DNA of 64,000 nucleotides from Globodera rostochiensis. Lineage: Eukaryota; Nematoda; Chromadorea; Rhabditida; Heteroderidae. A program made the position numbers and the translations under genes. The notes beneath the pieces are model-generated. The model had not been told where the DNA came from. It made no database searches and saw only the letters and a program-made list of their open reading frames with translations. This document shows, in pieces, positions 36,901 through 52,300 of this stretch; position 1 is the first letter of the stretch, and every line of letters begins with the position of its first letter. Where the stretch lies: NCBI GenBank assembly GCA_018350325.1, contig JAEVLN010000001.1, positions 4,927,254-4,991,253 on the forward strand. The letters run 5' to 3'.

Positions 36901-39900
36901 GACGTTGCCCCGTTGTTTGGCGATATTTTTGCTAAGAATCGGTTAGGGACTGGTCGATATGCGTTCAGAGTGATCGCGATGGATTCGGCAGGGCAGGTTA
37001 ACTTCTGCGGGAGACTGATCAGAATGAATGTTGTGATTTAGGAGGGGGAATGCGAAGTTGAGATCAAAACGGAGGGAAACTTCTCATCGTCGCCACCAAA
37101 TTATCGTCAGAAATCGCAATCGTTTAGTAACTTTGTGGACAAAGACAGGCCATTTGTAGTCCCAATTCGCAACCGACGGGACCGAGCCAACGATTTTGTC
37201 ATTTCTCTTCGCGAAGATCAACCTCTCGGCATGCTCAAACAGGTCGAAACTGATCAAACGGAAGAACAATGGCGGTAAAGTTGAAAGCATTTTCAGCGAA
37301 TTCCCCTAAACGTTGATGAGCGGGTGTCCAAGATGAATTCCGAATCGGAATGTTTGAGAGTCAACGAGAACGGCAGCCTGGAACTGATCGAAGCATTGAA
37401 CTTTGAACGGACTCCCGAACTATTTCAAGCGGTGCAAATCGACGGAATGCACAAAAGTGAGTCTGTTTTTCCAATTCTTTGTTCCTCAATGTATGTGTTG
37501 TCAAGACAGCTCCTCTTTCTCTTTAACTATGCATGAGTCTTCAAAAAGCTTATAATTAAAAAAGAGATGAATGGAAGGGACCAACCATCCAATGCAATGG
37601 CGGCCGTCATATAAATATCTCTAGGTTCATTAGGGAAGAGCATCAGAGGGGGGGGGGGGGGGGGGAAGGGGGGGGGGGGGGGAGGGGGGGCGGGGGGGGG
37701 GGGGAGGAAATGGGTGATGAGTCATCGTCAAAGGGAGAAAGAAGACGAATCAAATGGGCCGGGATGGAAGGGATATTCGGGAAAAAGAGAAATAATCCGA
37801 AGTGATTAGTGAGACCAATTAAGGTATTTACGAACGTTTAAATTCCAAATTCAGCCCGCCTTCAAACGATTAGAATTGACGTTTTGGATGTCGACGAACC
37901 ACCGGCCTTTCTCAACCAACCTCGACCTTTTCTAGCCGTTGTTCCTCCACTGGAAAACCTCCCCCAGGGCTTCCAGGTGTTCCGTTTGGAAGCCAAGGAC
38001 GAAAAGGGCGAGGGAAGTGCAGAAAATGTGACCTTCAGACTGATCAACACAGAACGTAAAAAGAAAACCTTCAAATCACTTTTTTATAAGCATTTTCTAA
38101 AAGTACAGCCCCAAATTCATTCTCTGTCGATGAATTGAGTGGAGCCATTCGTACGGCACTTCGAAAGTATTCGTCGGGAAGCACTTATAAAGTTTTTGTG
38201 GAGGCGTTGGACAGCAGTGGGGCTGAGGAACGTGTTCAAAATGTTTGTTAATGGTACAAAGTCCAATTTGGTCTGAACTGCTTGTCCCGAAGGGTCCAAC
38301 CGCCGTTGGCCGTTCTGTCGAAGTTGCCGTTGTCGAAGTGTTCGCCGGTGACCGTCCTCCCCAATTTCTGCGCCAAAAATACATCGCGACAGTGGCCGAA
38401 TCGCTGGACATAGGGCACAGTGTGTTGCAGCTGGAGACCGTCTCTTTTCCCTCAGTCAGCGAAGAAAATGGATTGCCAAAGGTACGGACGACGTCCGATG
38501 GACGGACGGAAACGGACTTTCCAATTAACGATAATTGCCACTCATTAGGGTCGGACAAAATACAGTCTCTTCGAGAATGGGAAAAACAGTGCGAAATTCA
38601 CTCGAGAGGCGCCCGCATTCTTTGGGATCCACGAAAGGACAGGACTGGTCTATCTGAGGAAGCCTTTGGACTACGACGATAGAACTCGGCCAAGGCTCTT
38701 TCATCTGATCGGTTTAACAGCAGGCTTTATCTCAAAACCATGGAACTCTTCAGGGATTGCCGAAGAGGATGGACAGGAATCTTCAGTACCTGTAGAGATT
38801 TCGGTCGTCGATGTGAACGACAACGCGCCTCAATTTGTTCAGCCCATATTCACCTCTTCAATTCGTGAGGACATTCCGATCGGAGAAACTATTTTGAAGG
38901 GTAAATGCGCGAGTTTAGGAGAAGTTATTTGTAATAATTTGTTGCTAATTGCTCAGTCGATGCGGTCGATGCCGATTCGGGGCTGAATTCGGCACTTCTT
39001 TATGCTGTCGACCATCCTCAGTTTATCATAAACGGACGCGGGGAATTGCAGAGGAAGCCGGGCTCGAAAGCATTGGATGCTGATCAGGTAAGCAAAATTA
39101 AGGGATATTAGCGACGGTCGAGTTCAGCTCCGAGAGGGCCACTTTCTCTACCGTTTCAACGTGTCCGTGTCCGATCAGGGCAGCCCTCCTCTCATTTCCC
39201 ATGCCGTTGTGCACATCCAAACCGAAAATGTTAATGATGAAGGACCTATATTTGTGCCCACCGCAGAATATATTGCAACGGTTATTTTTTTTGCATAATT
39301 TTATTTTGTTAAATCAAAAATTGTTCAGGTTGCGGAAGACGCTCTCGGGGGAACGCCTGTGTTGCAGGTGCAGGCAGTCGATCCGGATCGTGACCAAGTG
39401 ACCTACACATTCGTTAATGAGGGCGGAGACGAATCATTGGACAATCATTTATTTCAAATTGATCCTGACACCGGTTAGGAGGCAATCAATCTCAAAGTCA
39501 CAGAAATGCTTCTCTAGGTTTGATCAGACTCCGTCCATTCGTTCGTAACGATCAGCTTCTCTCGATGGACTCACCATACAATTTGACTGTCATTGCTCGA
39601 GATGACGGCTCATGCTGTTCGCAACGACGAGACGTCGGCATGAGACATACCGCAAAAGCGACGGTCCGGTGGAACATTAAAACCATTTGAATTACGCCTT
39701 GACTTGACATAGAAAGAGAAGCTACAAATAAAGATTCCCTCAAAAAGTAAGCGGGGAGCTGGAGAAGGTTAGTCGGTAGTTCACCAGGTTAGAACATCCG
39801 GTCGCTCAAGACGCCGCTCGAGGCCGTCCGCCCTTTTTTCTTCAAAAGCTTTTTCCCAATTTGAAGGTACTCGTTGGAGTTCTCGACTTGAACAACAACA

Positions 39901-42900
39901 AGCCGGAGTTCCCCCATTGTGCCGACTACTCCCGGTTGGCCATGGTCGAAGAGGGTCAATATCGCGTGAATACCCCGCCGATTCTCCGCGTGGAAGCCAT
40001 CGACCACGACTCGGGCCGGAATGGCCAAGTGTCTTACTCGCTTTACTACGCCCGCACCGAGTCGCGAAAGCCCTTTCTGATCGATCCCGAAAGTGGGGAA
40101 CTCCGTCCTTCGCCATATTTTGTGTTCGACCGCGAGCTAAAAGCTGCCGAAGAGGTTACCATCAAGGCGACGGACAAGGGCGACAGACCGTTGATCGGCT
40201 TCTGCCAGTTCAAAGTGCAGGTGGGCGATGTGAACGACAACGCGCCGACCTTCGACAAGCCTATCTATGAGACTTCGATGGGAAGAGCTGCTCGGGTTGG
40301 CACTGCCGTGTTGACAGCACTGGCGGAAGACCGTGACGGGCCGCGGAACGCTCACATCAGCTATGCCCTGGCATCGGACGAAACAGAGTCCGGCGAACAC
40401 CTTCAAGACCACCAGTTCTTCACTCTTCCTGACCCGGAATTGGGAGAAATTGTGCTCTCCCAAAAGCTCCCGACAGAGAAAACCCGTCTCCTCTTTTCCA
40501 TTATTGCAACGGACAACGGATTTCCGACGGCACAAAGCACCGCGGCACAGGTCGTCGTTCGAGTGCACGAAAAGCAACAGAACGCACCCCAATGGCAAGC
40601 ACATCCGGAGTGTCCCCCGAGGCTGACAGTGTCGGAAGATGTGCAGAAAAACACAATTCTGTTGAGATGTTATGCCATCAGTGGGGAGGACAAATCGAGG
40701 CCGATTTCCTACAAATTGTCTAATGGGGTCAACCCAGACCGGAACAGCAAGCAGACGTTTCGAGAATTCGAAGAGAAGGACCCGAAACGTGCGGACGTTT
40801 CCTGGGTGATGGTGCGGAACATGGAGAGTCTTGACTATGAGCAGGCCAGGAATTACACTCTGACCCTGACGGCAACCGACTTGATCTCTTCGGCAACATC
40901 CGAACGCCACTTTCACATCGATGTTTTAGATCAAGTGACCGCTTTATTTTAATTTCATTAAACATTAAATTCCATTATTAATTTGTATAATAATAAATTT
41001 GCTGAAGGAAATAAATTCTTATGGATTTAAATTCAGAATGACGAAGTGCCACGATTCATGGTGGACCGTTTCATTGGCACAATTGACGAAGAGTTGACAC
41101 CTGCCGAGTTCCAAGACCGGAATGGCGGGAAACCGATAACGGTAGTCACGGCAGAGGACGCAGATTCTCCGGGGAAACAAAGCGAGATTCGCTACCGGAT
41201 TCTGGACTCGCCGAGCCTCCGTGCCACGAGTTTGTTCCGCATCGATGAGATCAGCGGGGCGATCTTTCCATTGGAGAAGTTTGATCGAGAAAGGACGGAT
41301 TCGTTCATTTTCGATGTCGAGGCGCGCGACAGTTCGCCGTCTTCTCTTCCCGGAACTAAGCTGGGAATGCCAAACAAGGACCTGGTGAAGGTGCAAATAT
41401 TTGTAGCCGACTCCAACGACAACGCCCCGCACTTTCTGCACCCGCTGTACACCGTGCAAGTGTTGGAAAGCGTAGAAGTGGGCATAGAGCTGATCACCGT
41501 GAAGGCTGACGATCCGGACAGCCAATCGACGCTTCGATACTCGCTGTACTCCCCTTCGGGCGAGAAAATACCCTTCGGGGTCAGAACCGACTCGGGAATG
41601 GTCTACGTGAATGACCAACTGGATTTTGAGTCCCGACAAGAATACCATCTTGAATTGCTTGTCAGCGACGGAAGGCACAATGTGACGAGCGGAGTTCGAG
41701 TGTTGGTGCTGGACGAGAATGACAACGCGCCGGAGTTCGAGCGGCAACGGTACGAGGCGGTAGTTGAAGAGGGACCAACGAAACTTCCGAAATTATTATT
41801 TACGGCAAAATCGATGGACAGGGACAAGGTAAATGTGGCAATTCGGTCAATAAACACAATTTTGAAGAAAGAGACGAACGGTCGAATTGTCTACGCTTTG
41901 GAGGGGCAGGGAGTCGGCGACCACTTCCGAATTGGGCGAGAGGACGGCCGAGTCGAATTGGTCTCCGAGTTAGACAGGGACCCGCCGAACGGAGTGCCCT
42001 TTTGGCGCTTTATGGTCCAAGCGGTTGACAGAGACGGGCAAGGACTGGTCGGATATGCGGACGTTCAAGTACAGGTCGGCAAGGACAAATTGAGACGGAA
42101 TAAGTTGAATGGTAATTTTAGGTGCTTGACAGAAATGACAATTCTCCACGCTTTCCTGGCGAGATGTTCGGTTTTGTTGATGAGGAGCGGGAGCCCGAGG
42201 CTTTCGTGACGACCGTCGATGCTGTCGATCAAGACGACCCGCAGACGGGCAATGTGGGAGATGGATTTTGAAGCATTTAGGGAAATGTGACGAGTTCAGG
42301 CACAACTGGAGTACAGTCTGCTCAGAAACAAGGAGCTTAACGGGAAGCCCATCTTCAGAATTGACCCTCGAAGCGGAAAAATCTTCGCGATGGTCTCTGA
42401 AATTAAGAAGAGATTCTTTAAACTTTTGTTGTTAGGTTCGCTTAGATCGGGAACAATTAGCAGAAAGACAATTCCAAATTCAAGTCAGAGCGACGGACGG
42501 CGGAATTCCCCAGAGGGAAGGTAATATAAATAAATCGAGATTAGAGAAAATCGCATTAAATTCACTTTCTTTAAAATAAACATTTGCCGGAGCGAGTGAA
42601 CTAAATTATTTTAGCAAATAAATTTTGATTTAATGTTTTTGGAAACAATTTTTCTCGCGCAATCATTTTGTCTGCTTTCAAAGGCTTCGGTAATGTGAGC
42701 ATCCGATTGCTGGATGTCAACGACAATCCGCCCGCATTCGAACATTCCGAATACCGGGTCCACGTGCCCGAGACAACTCCGAAAGACGCGCCCATTTTGA
42801 CTTTGGTGGCCAAAGACCCGGACGACGAGGCCATGTGAGTTGCCGGAACGAACGAATTGTTCCATTCAAAATGCCGTTGTTGCGACTTTTAGTGACAACC

Positions 42901-43324
42901 AATTCGCCTTTTCGCTGTTGGACGCCCGACAGGAACACTTTTACGTCACCAGCGAAGACAATTCGAACGATGTGCGGGACAACGGGCACCGGGTGGGAGT
43001 GTTGCGCCTCAGAAAGGTGGGAAGAAGCAATTTGCCGAGTCCGGCCAATTAAATGAAATGTATTAACAACACAAACCCCCTCCCCCAATAACCAAATAAG
43101 TCTCCCCCCCCCGACCCCCCCCCCCCAACAAATAACCAAAAGTCTCCCCCCCCCCGACCCCCCCCCCCAAATAACCAAATAAGTCTCCCCCCCCCCGCCC
43201 CACCCCCCCCCCCAAATAACCAAATAAGTCTCCCCCCCCCGACCCCCACCCCCCCCCCCCCCCAAATAACCAAATAAGTCTCCCCCCCCCCCGACCCCCC
43301 CCCCCCCCAAATACAAATAAGTCT

Positions 43325-43355
<31 letters not shown>

Positions 43356-46300
43356 ATAACCAAATAAGTCTCCCGACCCCCCGCCCCCCGATTTTCCAAC
43401 CTTCTCATCCAATTCAACGTCATCGGAAAGAGAACAATTCGTCGGAGTTGGAAACTTTCACGGAAGTTGACCGACCCGGAGAATGGCTGAATCGAAATCG
43501 GAATGAGGGGGGGGGGGGGGATCAAAACATCCATAGAACCGCTATATAAAGAATCGCCTTTCTTTGCCCAGCGGGGAGTCACCGGACTGTCGCCAATTCG
43601 ATGAAAGATTTAATTATGGCGGATTTGGGGCATTTCGAACTTTTCTTTCGCCTTCAATTTTGCATCTTTCACCTTCACTCTTTCACTCTCTGAATTTTTA
43701 TTTAAGGGAAGTTAGGGAATTTGATTTCGGTCCCCCGTTTTTTGAAACTTTGCAGGGGGTGCCCCCCCCCCTATCCCTCCCCTCCTATCCCCCTCCCTCC
43801 CTCCCCCCCCCCTCCCTCCCTATCCCCCTCCCTCCCCCGCCCTCCCTCCCTCCCCCCCCCCTCCCTCCCTATCCCCACTCTCTGCTCTTCAGTCAGCTTC
43901 ATCTCTGCTGGCGATGATCGATCATTTGCAGTTGTGCGGAGAGTCAAGGACACGATGAGAGGAGATGACAACAAAGCTTTTTCCTTTCCTCATTTCTTTT
44001 TGTCCCCCCCTCCCCCTCTCCCCCCCCCCTCGACGTCCACCCTCCCCGGAGCTTCCTTCAGCTTTAAACCGGTCCGTCCTACCTTAACTCTGTCCCAATC
44101 CTTTCATCCCTTAGCAGCAATACTTCCAGATTAATGGGATTTGGATGGGCGAAAGGCAAAAGTTTTCTCATTAGGCGTTGATTGGGTTGGTCCGCCGATC
44201 AATTCATTCCGATAATCTAAGGGGGAGGACCCTTTCTTAATTGCATGGAGGCAAGGAAAGGAATTGGCGGATTATTGTGAACGAATGATGCGTAAAGGCG
44301 GGTTAGATGCTCATCTAATCCTCCTCTCCCTCTTCTTCATCCTCTTCCATTCCCCTCATCCTCCCTCTTCTTCATCCTCTTCCATTCCCCTCATCCTCCC
44401 TCTTCTTCATCCTCTTCCATTCCTTTTCCGCTCATCCTCCTCCTTTCCCCTCATCCTCCTCTTTTCCCCTCATCCTCTTCTTCATCCACCTCCATTCCGC
44501 TCATCCTCCTCCTTTCCCCTCATCCTCCTCTTTTCCCCTCATCCTCTTCTTATCCTCCTCCATTCCCTTCATCCTCTTCTTCATCTACCTTTTCTCCCCT
44601 CATCCTATTCTTCATCTACCTCCTTTCCCCTCATCCTATTCTTCATCTACCTCCTTTCCCCTCATCCTATTCTTCATCTACCTCCTTTCCCCTCATCCTA
44701 TTCTTCATCTACCTCCTTTCCCCTCATCCTATTCTTCATCTACCTCCTTTCCCCTCATCTTCCACCAGTCCCCTCATCTTCCACCATTCCCCTCATCATC
44801 CTCCATTCCCTCCTTTTCCCTCATCTTCCACCATTCCCCTCATCATCCTCCATTCCCTCCTTTGCCCTCATTGCTTTTTCCTTCAAAATGATGCTAATTG
44901 TCCATCGGCGACTTCTTAATTCCGCACAAAAGGCCCCTTTTTCATTCGCCAATCATCTAACAATCTGGCTTTTCTTCACATTTCCTTCAAATGGTCATTC
45001 ACAAATGGCCTGGAGGAAATTCCTTAGCCTCAACTTTGCCCAAGGCTACATAAGACTTATGAATCACCCCCTGCAAATGTTGCCCATTTTATATTTCCTC
45101 CTCGTCATTGTTTACGTACGCATAATGGCGTGATTCTTATCACTCCGTCTTCTCTTCTGTTTAAACAAATTTTACTTTTTACCCCCCCCCCTTTTCTGGT
45201 TGCGGTTTTGCCGTTCATTGTCCCCCCCCCCCCATCATTTCCCGGCCCCCCCCCCTCATCATTCCCCGGGGGCCCCCCCCCCCCATCATTTCCCGGGGTC
45301 CCCCCCCCCCCCCCCCCGCATTCGTCCATTAAACGCGACCAAACCAACTGTTGTTGGGGGCCGCCTCTTTCTCTCCGTCCGTGGCCATTTGCCCATCTCG
45401 AGAGTGCGGCCGCTGAGTGAGTGGCGAAGGGTTTCCCCCGACGACACGGCACAAAGAGTGTCCACCGGTGCATGTGTATTTCGGCCGCTTGAAAAAGCTC
45501 CAAAAGCCCAAATCCACCCGAAGGGGCGGCCACTCCACGACGCACAATCTTTGCGAAAATACAAAAGAAGAGAAACCGCCCATTGAGAGGGGGGGGGGGG
45601 CACTTCACTGAAGGAAGGAATATCCCCCGAGGGGTTGGAGAACAAAGCCTCCGCCATTCGGTTAGCTCATCGGCTTTTGGCCAGAACCTCCGTAATCTCC
45701 GCGATCGTTCATTTCCTCCTACAAAACCCCAAGGATAGCCGCCGACTGAGGAAACGGTGTAAAGGAAAGCGTTTACATATTTTAAGTTGCCTACAAAATT
45801 TGGCTTTTTGTTTTTTAGCAAATATACTTTTGAACCCCAGAAATCATTACAAAAAAGTACAACGATCTAAAAACGGTGAATTTCTTTTAATTGTTCACCT
45901 CCCCAACGCATTTTCATCCTTTGCATGTAAAAGTGAAGTCAGTCGCCCCACAACTTAGCCGCCCGCCGACACATCCCCACAATACAACAACAATAAATCA
46001 TTTTATTCACAAAACGTAATTTGCATAAATTACTCTCTTTTCCTCTCTCCATTCATTCTTCTTCACCTCGTCAAATTTACGCCTCTCCCTCTTCACTACT
46101 TCCTCCTCCTCCTCCTCCGCGACTGTTGGAGGTCATCACTCTGTGGCATAGCCGGAAGGGATTTGCCCCCCCCCCCGCTTCTCCACTTCCCCCTCTCTCA
46201 CCACGCTTCCCCCCCCCCCTCCCCCACTTTCATTGCGCAACGTCTCGTTTCGTTGTTTGCCCTCAGCCCCTTAGGCGCTCAAAGTGAGCACCAAAATTGA

Positions 46301-49300
46301 AGATGGCCGAGAAAAGCCTCAGGCAGGCAATTAGTCCTTCTTTTCCATTAGTGGTCAATGGTCAAAGTGTGCGGAAGCGATAAAATTCAATAAAATTACG
46401 CCGCCTCGAGTGCATACATCGGCGGAGGTCACAGAAGCAAATAATGTTTGAGAATTGCAAATCTAAAGCCAAAGCAAATTACCAAACTCAATCAAACAAC
46501 AAACATTGCTATTTACTAACTTCCGTAAACAAAAGGGGCAAAATAAAATGAACATAAATTTTTGTTACATTATCAATGAATATGCCAAGCATTTCACATC
46601 GGTCCCGAAGATGAAACGGCACGATGCTTCTAACCCCGAGATCGATTGACCCCCGGCTTCTTTTCTTAGCGCTTTTTCCATATTTCTCTTTTCCGATCAT
46701 TGTGTGCTGAACTGCTTCGCGTACAAATTGCGCTGCGGACAGACAAATTATACGAGTGACATGGGGGGATTTGATCGATTGGCAGGGGATTTACTGGGTG
46801 GACGGTCGGGTCGATGGGATGTTGTCGTTGTCGCCGGGGGGGGGGGGGTCGGGGGGATGTCATCCGCCCCGGGGGATGTCGCCCTCCCCCCAACTGTCAG
46901 ACTGTGCAAACAGACGATGGAAATGGACGATCGAAGCATTTTTCTCTATCCCATAGGTTTTACGACGACTCGGGCGAGGAGGAGAAGTGAGGGGGGCGAC
47001 TGGGTGATCATTTCTCGTCTCCGAATCGCCCGATCCGAAAACCCCCCAGGGCAGGCACTCTTCCCCCATAATTGCATATCCAACAAACCCTTTGCGCGAC
47101 ACGCCTTATGCTTTATGCTTCTTCAATTGATTTGATGAGATGCGGCGATAGTTTAATTCCTAAAAGCAATTTGTGATAGATTGAAAACTTTTCACTTTCA
47201 ATTAGAACATGAATGGCCCCGCAAGCATCGATTGGTTCTCTGCTGAATTCCTCCCCCCCCCCCCCCCCCATGTACTGAATTCCCCCCCCCCCCATGTCCA
47301 CTCCATTCTGCATTCTTCCGCCTGCTGCTGCTGATGAAGAAGGTCACCCCTGGGGGGCACTTTCTTTCCCCTCGCTTTCCTCTTCCTCTTTCGTACTTTA
47401 ACTATCTTTCCTCTCTTTCCTTCCTTAACCAATGTCGGAATTTTAAAATTCGCTTACCTCGTTTGATGCAATTTTTCTGTCATTTTTGTTTAGCGTTTGT
47501 TTATCAACCACCGGTTAAAAGGCTTAAAAGCATTGTCATTATCAATTCCTTTGACGCGTACCGCTGCCGACAGCTCTCTCCTCACAATTTACTCAAATAG
47601 TCTCTTCTTTTGCTATTCTTTCCTTTTCCGATTTCGAGGACTTCTTTTTCAATCAAAATGCCATCGGTCACATTTGGTAGGGCAAAAGCCATCCTCCTTT
47701 TTCCCCTTTTATTCTTGCGTTTTCTTCCTTTCACTATTTCTCATGGTTTCTCTCTCACTTACGCTCTTTTTCTCTCTTTTCTTTTCTCTTCTTTTCTATT
47801 TTCTTTCTTTTCTCTCTTACGCGCTCTCACTCTTTGTGTTAACTGATTCTGCAGCGCGTCCGCGTGAATAAAACAAAAAATGCCGTTTTACGGGAAAATG
47901 CCCTTCTTTTAGTCGGACTTGACAAATTCCTTCCCTTTCTCCTTTCCTTTTGTTGGGAGGGAACCCGTGGGAATTGGCCACACGTCCAATCTCGGCCGAT
48001 GGCCAACAAACATCCCGCGATATTATCTTAAAGCTGTAAAACATTGGGCTTTTACTTTTATCCAAAACGAAATAAGGAAAGATTTTAAGTATTCTTTAAT
48101 TGATGAAAAGCTTAAAATTTTGAAATTGAAGAAATAAATGTTTGTGACTCCCCCCCCCCCCCGAATAATATGAATAAGTCTTCCAAAATATCCGTAGGCT
48201 TGGCTTTGTTCACTTCCATCCCTTTCTCTTTTCCACGTCCCCCCCCCCCCTCCCTCCCCCCACACCCCACAACGGCACTTTGCTGCCCTCTTCCGTCCCG
48301 TTGCGATGGCATGCACTACCCCCAGGCAATCCAATTTTCTTCAAAATATCTTGAACTCCCTTTTCATCAATTCTCCGTCCTCCGGCATCATTATTTTGTC
48401 ATAAAATTCTCAATTATTCCCCCCCCCCCCCCCTTCGCTTTCAATTCGCAAGCCACCAAAAAAATGTATCCCATAAACATCCATAACCCCCGAGGCGACC
48501 CGAACACCCCCACCCCCACCAACCCCCAACATCCCCACCCCGAACACCCCCACCCCCCAACACCCCCAACATCCCCACCCCACACCCCCACCCCCCAACA
48601 CCCCGAACACCCCGAACACCCCCACCCCCCAACACCCCGCACCCCCACCCCCCAACACCCCCACACCCAACACCCCGAACACCCCGAACACCCCCACCCC
48701 AACACCCCCAACACCCCCACACCCAACACCCCGAACACCCCCACCCCCCAACACCCATCCCCACCCCCAACACATACCTTCTTTATGGATAGTACAAATT
48801 TGCATTTGTTGGCTCTCTCCCTCTCCCAAGCCTCAGTCTCTCTACGCCCCCCCCCCTCGTCCATCTCTTTTCCCTTCCGTTCTCTTATTTTCTGTTTGTT
48901 GCGCGTCGATTTGAATTTATGCGGAAAAGCAACAGCAGATTGGGGGGGGGGCACGGGAAGATGGCTTAAAATATGAATAAAATTGACGCTTTTATTCCCT
49001 CCGCTTCTCCATCGATCCATTCATATTTTGTCCTTGCTTCTTTCCCCCCCCCTCCCCCAAATATCGACCACAGCAAATGTGCGCGACGGCGTCTCGAGAG
49101 TGACCTCCACGCCCACTGCCCACCAAACCCACAAAGTCACTCACTCACTCACCTTGTCCCGCTGGTCATTGACCCGAAAACTGATTTTTGCTCGCATTGT
49201 ATTCCAACTTCCTCTTCCATTATCCAGAGATTCCTCCCCCCCCCCCCTATTTTTGTTCCCATTCACAGACATTAATTTATTGATATTCCACAATTTGTTG

Positions 49301-52300
49301 GATATTCCCCACTTCTTAGCCATATCATCTCCAGCAGCCCTCCATTTTCTGCCTTTTCTTGCGCATTTGCATTCAATAGAAAATTGTATAAATTCTCTAA
49401 TTGGAATCTGGGCTATGCTTCAACGGAATTTGAGCGGCAATATTGAAACGATTCCACCGGAGATAAAGTCGAATGAAAGGGCAGCACAGCAAGGACCCCC
49501 CCCCCCCCCCCCAATCCCCCCCCCCCCCCTCTCTTTGCCCCCTCCTCCATTCCCCCCCCCCCATTCCCCCCCTTTCCCCCCCCCCCCTCTGCTCGCCGTA
49601 TTAGGGGGAGGGAGGAGTCACCCGCCGATCGCACATTCTCATCCTTCGCCAACTAAAACCGATGGAATCGATGAACGAGAAATGATGAATGCTGCTCATT
49701 TCAAATTTGGATACTCTCAACTCGTCTTTCATTATCGATATTGAATGCCTGCTAATTCATCTTTGGACCTTTGGCTTGCCAATTAGTTACTTTAATACCA
49801 CTGCTTTATTCCTCTCGTTCTTCCTCGGAGCAACCCCCGTCGTTTGATCAGTAACTTAAAATCGCTAAAATTCTATCTGTTTTCTTATTCACTGCCAATT
49901 AATTTGAAAAGCCCCTCCTTCTATCCCCCCCCTCCCCCCCCCTCCCTCCCTCACCTCCTACCCCCCCCCCCAATCCCACCCTCACCGCATGCCCCCTCCC
50001 CCCCCCCATTCCCCCCCATCCCATCCCATCACATCTTCTGTCTCCTCGCAATCCCTTCAACTTTTGCGTTAAGCCTGCTCATTGCACTGCCCCTTCCAGT
50101 CGCCCTTTCCCAACTTACCATTTTCAATTCGCCTCCTCCATTTCGCGTCCTTGATTCCTCCTCTTCTCCCCCTCCTTTCTTCCGCCCCGCCCGCACTCTT
50201 CCTTTCCCTCTCCAACAGACCCATCAATGTAAAACGCCACTTTTGGTTTTGGAAGAAGGGATCTGATGAAAAACGAATTGGGCCGAACCAAACGCAAAAA
50301 GAAGAACAGCAGGACAATTTTCCGATTCGACGGTTGGGAGATGGAATTGGGGGGGGGAGGATGGGAAGAGAGGAGAGGGGGGGGGTGGGGGGAGGTAAAT
50401 TGAGGGATGCAAGCAGGTGGAGGGAGGGAGGGAGGGAGGTGGTGGGCAGCTGAAGAGCCCTGCCTCTGCTGAATGGTCTCCGAGGAGGATGATCCCCTGA
50501 ACAGAAATGAGAAAATGCGCCCTTCAAGAGTGGTAATGAGAGGGATTGAATGCCAATGACCCACCGACCTGTGCCCGCTGCCATTGTTCTTCGTCCAATT
50601 CCCACCATCAACTTCCATACCCTTCCCCCCCCCCACTCACTCCATCAATCCCCCCCCCTATCCCCCCCTTCACTGACTGATCGCCATCCCCTTCTTTCAC
50701 TCAATGCCGGGCAATTTGGGTGTGCAGGTTGGGGATGAAGTCAGCCTTAACCCCCCACAACTCTGCTGGACAGTGGAGGACGGGAAGAAATGTTCTCCCA
50801 GCGGTCACTCGCCCCAACACCCCCCCCCCCCTCTCCCCGACCCCCCCCTCCCCTCCCTCCCCCCTCTCCCCGACCCCCCCCCCCTCTTCCCCCCCCCCTC
50901 CCTCCCCTCTCCCCGACCCCCCCCCTCCCCGACCTCCCCCGTCCACCCCTCCCCCCCCCCCCCCGACCTCCCCCCGTCCACCCCTCCCCCCCCCCCCCCC
51001 TCCCCGACCACCCCCCGTCCCTCTCCCCCCCCCACTCTCCCCGACCCCCCCCCCCTCCCCGACCTCCCCCCGTCCACCCCCCCCCCTCCCCGACCACCCC
51101 CCGTCCACCCCTCCCCCCCCCCCCTCCCCGACCCCCCCGTCTTCGTCCTCCAACCTCCCGCATCCCTTCAACGCCATCACTTCAAGTCCAGCACGCATTA
51201 AGCGCTCATAAGGACAGAGTGATGGAGGAAAATCGCCAAATGGGAACAGTCCGCCGACTTCCATTGCATTCGATGCGATTTCTGTCCTCTTTGTTTGTTG
51301 ATCTTCATTCTTCATTGACATGCAAATGCATTTGGGCCGGAATCTTCCATTCGCTTTATCTTCTTCATCCATTTAACAACTCACTTCCTCCTTTCGTTTC
51401 TTATCGAAACGAGCCCTTTTTCTTTCCGCTTTATAACCCCTTCGGCGAGTCGCCTCTTTTGCGTGCCGCCTCCAACAAGTCATGAAAGGCGATCGTTTTG
51501 GCATTTTCTCATCTGAATTGATTGTTGGTGCACTAAACATTGAGCCATAAATTGGAGAAAGGTTCAAAATGAATGCATTTTGTGTTCTTCTCTTTTTTAT
51601 TCTTAAATATTAAAGTATTTTCATTTTATCATTTTCTTCTTTTTTTTTTGCTCAGCTGTCGGCTGATCCCCGAAGGGCTCATCCTTTTGTGGTCTTTCTC
51701 TCGAGAAGATCGTTCGTTCTCGCGCTAGTTCCATCTTCACAATGCCCGCTTTTATCACCCCTCCACCCGACCCAAAAGATCTTACGACTGCCGCCTCTCC
51801 GCCGCTTTTCCCCGTTGGTGATGGATGGACAGCTTTACCCAATGAGTCATCATCTTCGTTGCTTTTTTGTCCCACAAAAATTGCATTACGCCCCCTCCCC
51901 CCCCCGTCCAGTCTCCCCCCCCCCCTCCCCTCCTCTCCCCCACGTACAGTCATCGTTTTTAGTCCCCAATTCACATTCTTCCGCTTTCAACAGTTATTTA
52001 TTTCACCATTTCTCCATCGTCGTTGTTTTCCCTTCCTCTCCCCCCCCCCCCGGCACCCCCCCTCCCCTCTATCCCTTCCATATACCTATCCCCCCCCGGG
52101 CACCCCCCCCCCCCTCTATCCCTTCCATATATCCCTCCCCCCGGGCACCCCCCCCTCTATCCCTTCCATATACCTATCCCCCCCCCCCGGGCACCCCCTC
52201 GCCCCCCCTCCCTCTTCGTCTCCCTCTCATTTGTTCACTCTCTCACGCCCGCGGTGTTGCCATTTCCTCACATTTCACCTTTTTCGCCGACTTTTCTTTT

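Noticed and set aside
44264..45133. 289-codon plus-strand frame rich in Ser, Leu, Pro and His
   Set aside because: Almost wholly CTCATCCTC-type repeats; starts and ends without gene signals.
45105..45821. Possible nested gene in the 9.6-kb intron
   Set aside because: Open frames exist on both strands, but none has splice signals, a start context or family resemblance.
48391..49020. Gly/Cys/Val-rich minus-strand frames and Pro/His/Thr-rich plus-strand frame
   Set aside because: By-product of the AACACCCC array.
50701..51372. Gly/Arg-rich and Pro-rich frames on both strands, 130-230 codons
   Set aside because: Produced by the C-run minisatellite in the large cadherin intron; every frame is open because stop codons are rare in G/C runs.
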